Of a stretch of 15,915 bases of DNA, positions 13,034 through 15,915 are shown one piece after another. The position numbers were made by a program, and so were the translations under genes. Position 1 is the first letter of the stretch, and each line of letters starts with the position of its first letter. Source of the DNA: Candidatus Bathyarchaeota archaeon (lineage in GTDB: Archaea > Thermoproteota > Bathyarchaeia > 40CM-2-53-6 > RBG-13-38-9); NCBI GenBank assembly GCA_026394315.1, contig JAPKYM010000127.1, forward strand, positions 1 through 15,915, in the 5' to 3' direction. The notes under the pieces were generated by a model that did not search any database, was not told the DNA's origin, and saw only the letters and a program-made list of their open reading frames with translations.

Positions 13034-13813
13034 TCAGACTAGTGCTTTTTCGGCGTCGGTCAGGCTCCAATCGTCAATTATAATTCTCTTGAGAGCTTCA
13101 CTCATTTTCAGAGGATTTTTGCTTTGCCAGACATTTCTTCCTACGGCGACACCAGTCGCCCCAGCCTCCATAACCTCCCGCACTTGTCTTAGGAAATCTT
13201 TCTCAGAATTTGCCAGAGGACCGCCAGACATGAAGACCCTTGCTCTTCCAGCAGCCTTCACTGCCCATCTAAATGAATCGACCGTACCTGAGTATTTTAT
13301 CTTCACTGCATCCGATCCTATTTCAAGGCCAATTCTTGCAGCATAAGAAACCACATCGGAACTCGTATCATCTTTGATGTTCTTTCCCCTAGGGTATATC
13401 CAAGTTATAACTGGCAGGTCCCTCTTGTGTGCCTCTACCTGGATCTTACCGAACTCGCGAAACATAATGCTCTCGTGGATACTCCCTGGGTATATCGTAT
13501 AGCCAACAGCCTTTGCGTGGAGAGAAACGGCCTCCTCAACGGAGCAGATCTGTCGGGAGACAGGATCACCATGTACGAGATTCGTCTTTCCGTTGAGTTT
13601 CAGGATCATTGGAATACGGCCGTCATAATACTTCTCAGCCAAACCTTTCTGTAAGACCAAACCGTTGAAGCCCGCTTTCGAAGCCAGGTCCATTATGAAT
13701 TGAGGGTCAACACTGAATTCATTGAAGTCAGTGGGACCATGCTCGATTCCATGGTCATAGGCAAGCAGTATTCCTCTGTTGTTGGTCAGGAATTCATTAA
13801 GAGCGACTGCCAA
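13034..13813 (-). CDS. fba: Class I fructose-1,6-bisphosphate aldolase (archaeal DhnA/FbaB type)
   Basis: This 259-residue TIM-barrel enzyme interconverts fructose-1,6-bisphosphate with dihydroxyacetone phosphate and glyceraldehyde-3-phosphate. It shows GILLAYDHGIEHGPTDF (14-30), VLQKGLAEKYYDG, VGYTIYPGS (103-111), WIYPRG (138-143), the Schiff-base lysine in DAVKIKYSG (Lys171) and MSGGP plus GVAVGRNVWQ at the phosphate-binding end. These agree closely with the Thermoproteus-type archaeal aldolase rather than with the related heptulosonate synthase of aromatic biosynthesis, though that paralogue cannot be fully excluded. The start is TTG at 13813: AGGAGGT (13821-13827 on the minus strand) lies 7 bases ahead. 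The DUF885 gene ends 57 bases upstream on the same strand, so cotranscription is likely, with strong independent initiation. Confidence 0.93.
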   Translation of the reverse strand: MAVALNEFLTNNRGILLAYDHGIEHGPTDFNEFSVDPQFIMDLASKAGFNGLVLQKGLAEKYYDGRIPMILKLNGKTNLVHGDPVSRQICSVEEAVSLHAKAVGYTIYPGSIHESIMFREFGKIQVEAHKRDLPVITWIYPRGKNIKDDTSSDVVSYAARIGLEIGSDAVKIKYSGTVDSFRWAVKAAGRARVFMSGGPLANSEKDFLRQVREVMEAGATGVAVGRNVWQSKNPLKMSEALKRIIIDDWSLTDAEKALV

Positions 13814-13820
13814 CGTTTCT

Positions 13821-13827
13821 ACCTCCT
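13821..13827 (-). promoter_or_regulatory. Strong Shine-Dalgarno site deciding a TTG start for the aldolase
   Basis: AGGAGGT on the minus strand, 7 bases before TTG 13813; no other in-frame start is better placed. Confidence 0.75.
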
Positions 13828-13870
13828 GAGTTCACGAATGGTCTGGACGGGTAACTTGATCTCAAACGGA

Positions 13871-15511
13871 CTAAAGGAGATCATCACTCAGCCTGATGTT
13901 AAAAGCTTCCTGGACTGCGCGCCTGATGTACTTCATGGGTATGCTGCCAGCGTAAAGAAGCAGATCATTGAATTTCCTCTCGTCGAAATCTTCACCCAGT
14001 TTCTCCTTGACATCGCGCTTCAGTTTTTGGATCATTTGTTTCCCTAAATAGTAGCTGAGGAAGTAACTTGGTCTTTCAGCATATTCATTGACTTCAATCG
14101 TAGCTATTTGGCGTTCCATGCCAGTTTGCTCAACGAGAAATTTGACAGCTGCTTCAAAAGTAATTTCTCCTCTGGCCAATTTGGTGTCAAGGATCATTCT
14201 TGTTGCGCGCCAGATCATTCCGATTGTCTGTTCGAATCTAGCCTCTATAGAGTCGTCAAATCCAATATCTTTCATACACTCTTCACAGTAGTGTGCCCAC
14301 CCCTCAACGAACTCTACCGGAAAGGGTGTTAGAAGCCGTATCAGTGACTGATTTGCGTTGGCACAACATCCTTGAAGGTGATGACCTGGATAGGCTTCAT
14401 GTACAGTTGTGTTAGGAATTGAGTGGTAGTTATGCTCTTCCAGAAATTTTTGATCTTGATGCGATGTTATCAAGTAGATACTGATCTGATCCTTATCAAA
14501 CTTCGCGGGCTGGAAGATGGCGGCTGTGCTCACGAGACTCTTCATAAACTTAGGGGTCTCTCTGACGATGACTGCCTCATTCGGTGGTATTCTGAAGACA
14601 TTTCTTTCTATAATGAAGTTCTTTGAGGTTTCAATCGATCTCCGGTAAGCTTCAAGGGCCTCTTGAAAGCTTTTCGGGTGTCTGGACTTAATTATTTGTT
14701 TGACGTCTTCCACCGTAGCTCCAGGTCTCACCTCGAGAGCCAATTCTCTTAGTCTGGCTTTTTCTTTGTCAAGTGCTGAGTATGCAAATCTCAGTAGCTC
14801 ATCTGAGCTGAGCCCCAAGCCTCTTAGCTCCAGTATCTTGTCGAAGTTCTTCTTGCCTATTGCGAAGTTCTTTCTAGATCTCGTAATTACTTTGTTTGAA
14901 AGCCAGTCTTTATAGTCCGATATGGCGGCTGTTGCATCTTCAGAGACTCCAGTTAGATCGTCTCTTAGACTGAATTTCACATCCTTGGCGATAGTGACGA
15001 TCTCTTCGAGAAGGTGCGGTAAACCTTCAGTTGCTTGAATGGCCAGTGTTGTCCATAGCTCTACAGGATCAATGATCCTCTCCCTTGAGTCCCTCAGGAA
15101 CCTCGGTATTACCTGAATCCGATCGTTAAGTTTTCCCAGACGATCTTGAATGGGTGCGAATTCCCTAGTGAGCAGAAGGAACAATGATGCCCCTAGCGTG
15201 TGCGGAGCCTCTGGTGAGCTGCTCCATAGTCTGAGGTTTTCGTCAAAGAACAGCGAGAGCTTCAGTGAGTCTATTGCCAGATCCTTGTCGAAACGTCTCT
15301 CTTGGGTGAGTTCCGCATCTTCAAATTCCTCGATTCTCTTCAGATAGTTTCTGGCTATTTCTATGTCTTCAAGTTTGGCTTTTAGGGTTCCGTCAGGCAA
15401 GAGATGATCGTAGTCGTGTATTCCTAGTGACGTGGCCAGGAGTGGATCCCGACCAATGAACGTCTTAAACATCTCCTTAGCAGTCTGATCAAACTTAGTG
15501 TTGGCGTCCAA
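13871..15511 (-). CDS. DUF885 family metallopeptidase-like protein
   Basis: This 546-residue protein is a full-length DUF885 (PF05960) member. It has a long helical N-terminal part, then HEAYPGHHLQ (371-380), an HExxxGHH zinc-type motif, and EGWAHYCEE (403-411), which supplies the further metal-binding and catalytic glutamates. The family is related to zinc carboxypeptidases/M32-like enzymes; substrates are largely unknown. No signal peptide or membrane helix is visible, so it is probably cytoplasmic. The start is TTG at 15511 with a TATA-like ATATTAAG on the minus strand (15544-15551), predicting a leader of about 10 bases. The aldolase gene follows after 57 bases. The pairing does not obviously reflect a shared pathway. 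Confidence 0.92.
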   Translation of the reverse strand: MDANTKFDQTAKEMFKTFIGRDPLLATSLGIHDYDHLLPDGTLKAKLEDIEIARNYLKRIEEFEDAELTQERRFDKDLAIDSLKLSLFFDENLRLWSSSPEAPHTLGASLFLLLTREFAPIQDRLGKLNDRIQVIPRFLRDSRERIIDPVELWTTLAIQATEGLPHLLEEIVTIAKDVKFSLRDDLTGVSEDATAAISDYKDWLSNKVITRSRKNFAIGKKNFDKILELRGLGLSSDELLRFAYSALDKEKARLRELALEVRPGATVEDVKQIIKSRHPKSFQEALEAYRRSIETSKNFIIERNVFRIPPNEAVIVRETPKFMKSLVSTAAIFQPAKFDKDQISIYLITSHQDQKFLEEHNYHSIPNTTVHEAYPGHHLQGCCANANQSLIRLLTPFPVEFVEGWAHYCEECMKDIGFDDSIEARFEQTIGMIWRATRMILDTKLARGEITFEAAVKFLVEQTGMERQIATIEVNEYAERPSYFLSYYLGKQMIQKLKRDVKEKLGEDFDERKFNDLLLYAGSIPMKYIRRAVQEAFNIRLSDDLL

Positions 15512-15543
15512 ATCTGGTCAGACCGAAAATAGTCTCGTTTAGA

Positions 15544-15551
15544 CTTAATAT
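15544..15551 (-). promoter_or_regulatory. Probable TATA box of the DUF885 gene
   Basis: ATATTAAG on the minus strand, centred 37 bases ahead of the TTG at 15511, in the divergent region shared with the zinc-ribbon gene. Confidence 0.4.
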
Positions 15552-15601
15552 CTTGCTGTGGCATGACCAGGGCCCCAGTCTGGCGTAGTCTACTTGGTAA
15601 G

Positions 15602-15608
15602 TTTTATT
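15602..15608 (+). promoter_or_regulatory. Probable TATA box of the zinc-ribbon/DUF4342 gene
   Basis: TTTTATT is centred 23 bases before the ATG at 15628, which predicts a leaderless message. Confidence 0.35.
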
Positions 15609-15627
15609 TGCAGATTAGGCAAAAGGA

Positions 15628-15915
15628 ATGCTGGGAAAACAAGTGACGTTCTGTTCGAAATGCGGTGCTGGCCTACCTCGATGGGCGGGTTATTGCTGGC
15701 GTTGTGGTTCAAAGGCATTGAGCGAGGAACCTGGAGTCAAACATGAGGAGTTTGAGGTTAAGGGAAGTCAACTTGTGGACAAAGTCAAGGAGCTAATTCA
15801 CGAAGGGAATGCTCGCAGAATCATAATCAAGCAGGAAGGCAAGACTCTTATGGAGATCCCACTGACAATCGCCTTTGTTGGTGCGGTCATTGCACCGATC
15901 TTGGCTGCTGTTGGA
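15628..15915 (+). CDS. Zinc-ribbon plus DUF4342 protein (partial, 3' end outside window)
   Basis: Ninety-six codons are present from the ATG at 15628 and the frame is open to the right edge. An N-terminal zinc ribbon has cysteine pairs CSKC (9-12) and CWRC (23-26). A DUF4342-like region follows: LVDKVKELIHEGNARRIII, then QEGKTLMEIPLTIAFVGAV and a hydrophobic IAPILAAVG at the edge. In known DUF4342 proteins this hydrophobic region continues as one or two membrane-associated helices. The function of the family is not known. The zinc ribbon could mediate protein or nucleic-acid contact. The gene is divergent from the DUF885 gene. Confidence 0.8.
   Translation, partial: MLGKQVTFCSKCGAGLPRWAGYCWRCGSKALSEEPGVKHEEFEVKGSQLVDKVKELIHEGNARRIIIKQEGKTLMEIPLTIAFVGAVIAPILAAVG

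Noticed and set aside
12831..13346. Plus-strand open frame of 171 codons after the transporter-like gene
   Set aside because: Its second half is the antisense of the aldolase gene, and its first part has no ribosome-binding site or recognisable domain.
1..15915. CRISPR arrays, insertion sequences, integrase/attachment sites, rRNA genes
   Set aside because: I looked for regular short repeats, transposase or integrase motifs, inverted terminal repeats and rRNA-like stretches and saw none. The only tRNA found is complete and has no adjacent duplicated 3' end.

Overview
The window reads as a chromosome segment from an archaeon, most likely in the Thermoproteota/TACK area (a Bathyarchaeia- or Nitrososphaeria-like lineage would fit, but the sequence alone does not settle this). 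The evidence is archaeal-only families (TiaS, standalone TRAM, archaeal class I aldolase, methanogen-type short thymidylate synthase, archaeal Tsr3), TATA boxes about 25-35 bases ahead of starts, many TTG starts, and an initiator tRNA carrying archaeal bulge-helix-bulge introns. I see no insertion sequence, phage gene or CRISPR array; this is core chromosome with a few lineage-specific genes.

Left part (1-4500). On the minus strand a bifunctional NAD(P)H-hydrate repair enzyme (nnr) overlaps an rRNA aminocarboxypropyltransferase gene (tsr3) that runs off the left edge. Divergent from nnr is a standalone Lrp/AsnC ligand-binding domain. It converges on tiaS, and the two stop codons lie in the two arms of one hairpin. 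tiaS follows closely on a PAC2-family gene, and upstream of that is a small TRAM RNA-binding gene with a strong Shine-Dalgarno site.

Middle (4500-9200). The standout is an initiator tRNA-Met gene at 4731-4869, interrupted by three short introns (D-loop, anticodon loop, variable loop). Two have textbook bulge-helix-bulge motifs. Next come a minus-strand six-helix membrane protein, a 350-base intergenic region with several promoter-like and repeated elements, a thioredoxin-reductase-like flavoprotein lacking the usual NADPH-phosphate motif, and a winged-helix plus ParA/MinD ATPase operon. The ATPase gene meets a membrane-anchored, probably glycosylated surface protein head-on, and the two share a CTAG.

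Right part (9200-15915). An orphan two-gene unit sits behind an excellent TATA box: a 120-residue hypothetical and a 28-residue membrane peptide. It is followed by minus-strand thymidylate synthase and a membrane-bound family 2 glycosyltransferase, a divergent membrane protein resembling an ECF transporter S component, then minus-strand class I fructose-bisphosphate aldolase behind a DUF885 metallopeptidase-like gene. At the right edge is the start of a zinc-ribbon plus DUF4342 protein.

The strongest common theme is RNA maturation and translation: tsr3 (rRNA), tiaS (tRNA-Ile2), TRAM (RNA chaperone-like) and the initiator tRNA lie within 5 kb. The rest is housekeeping metabolism (nnr, thymidylate synthase, aldolase) and envelope functions.
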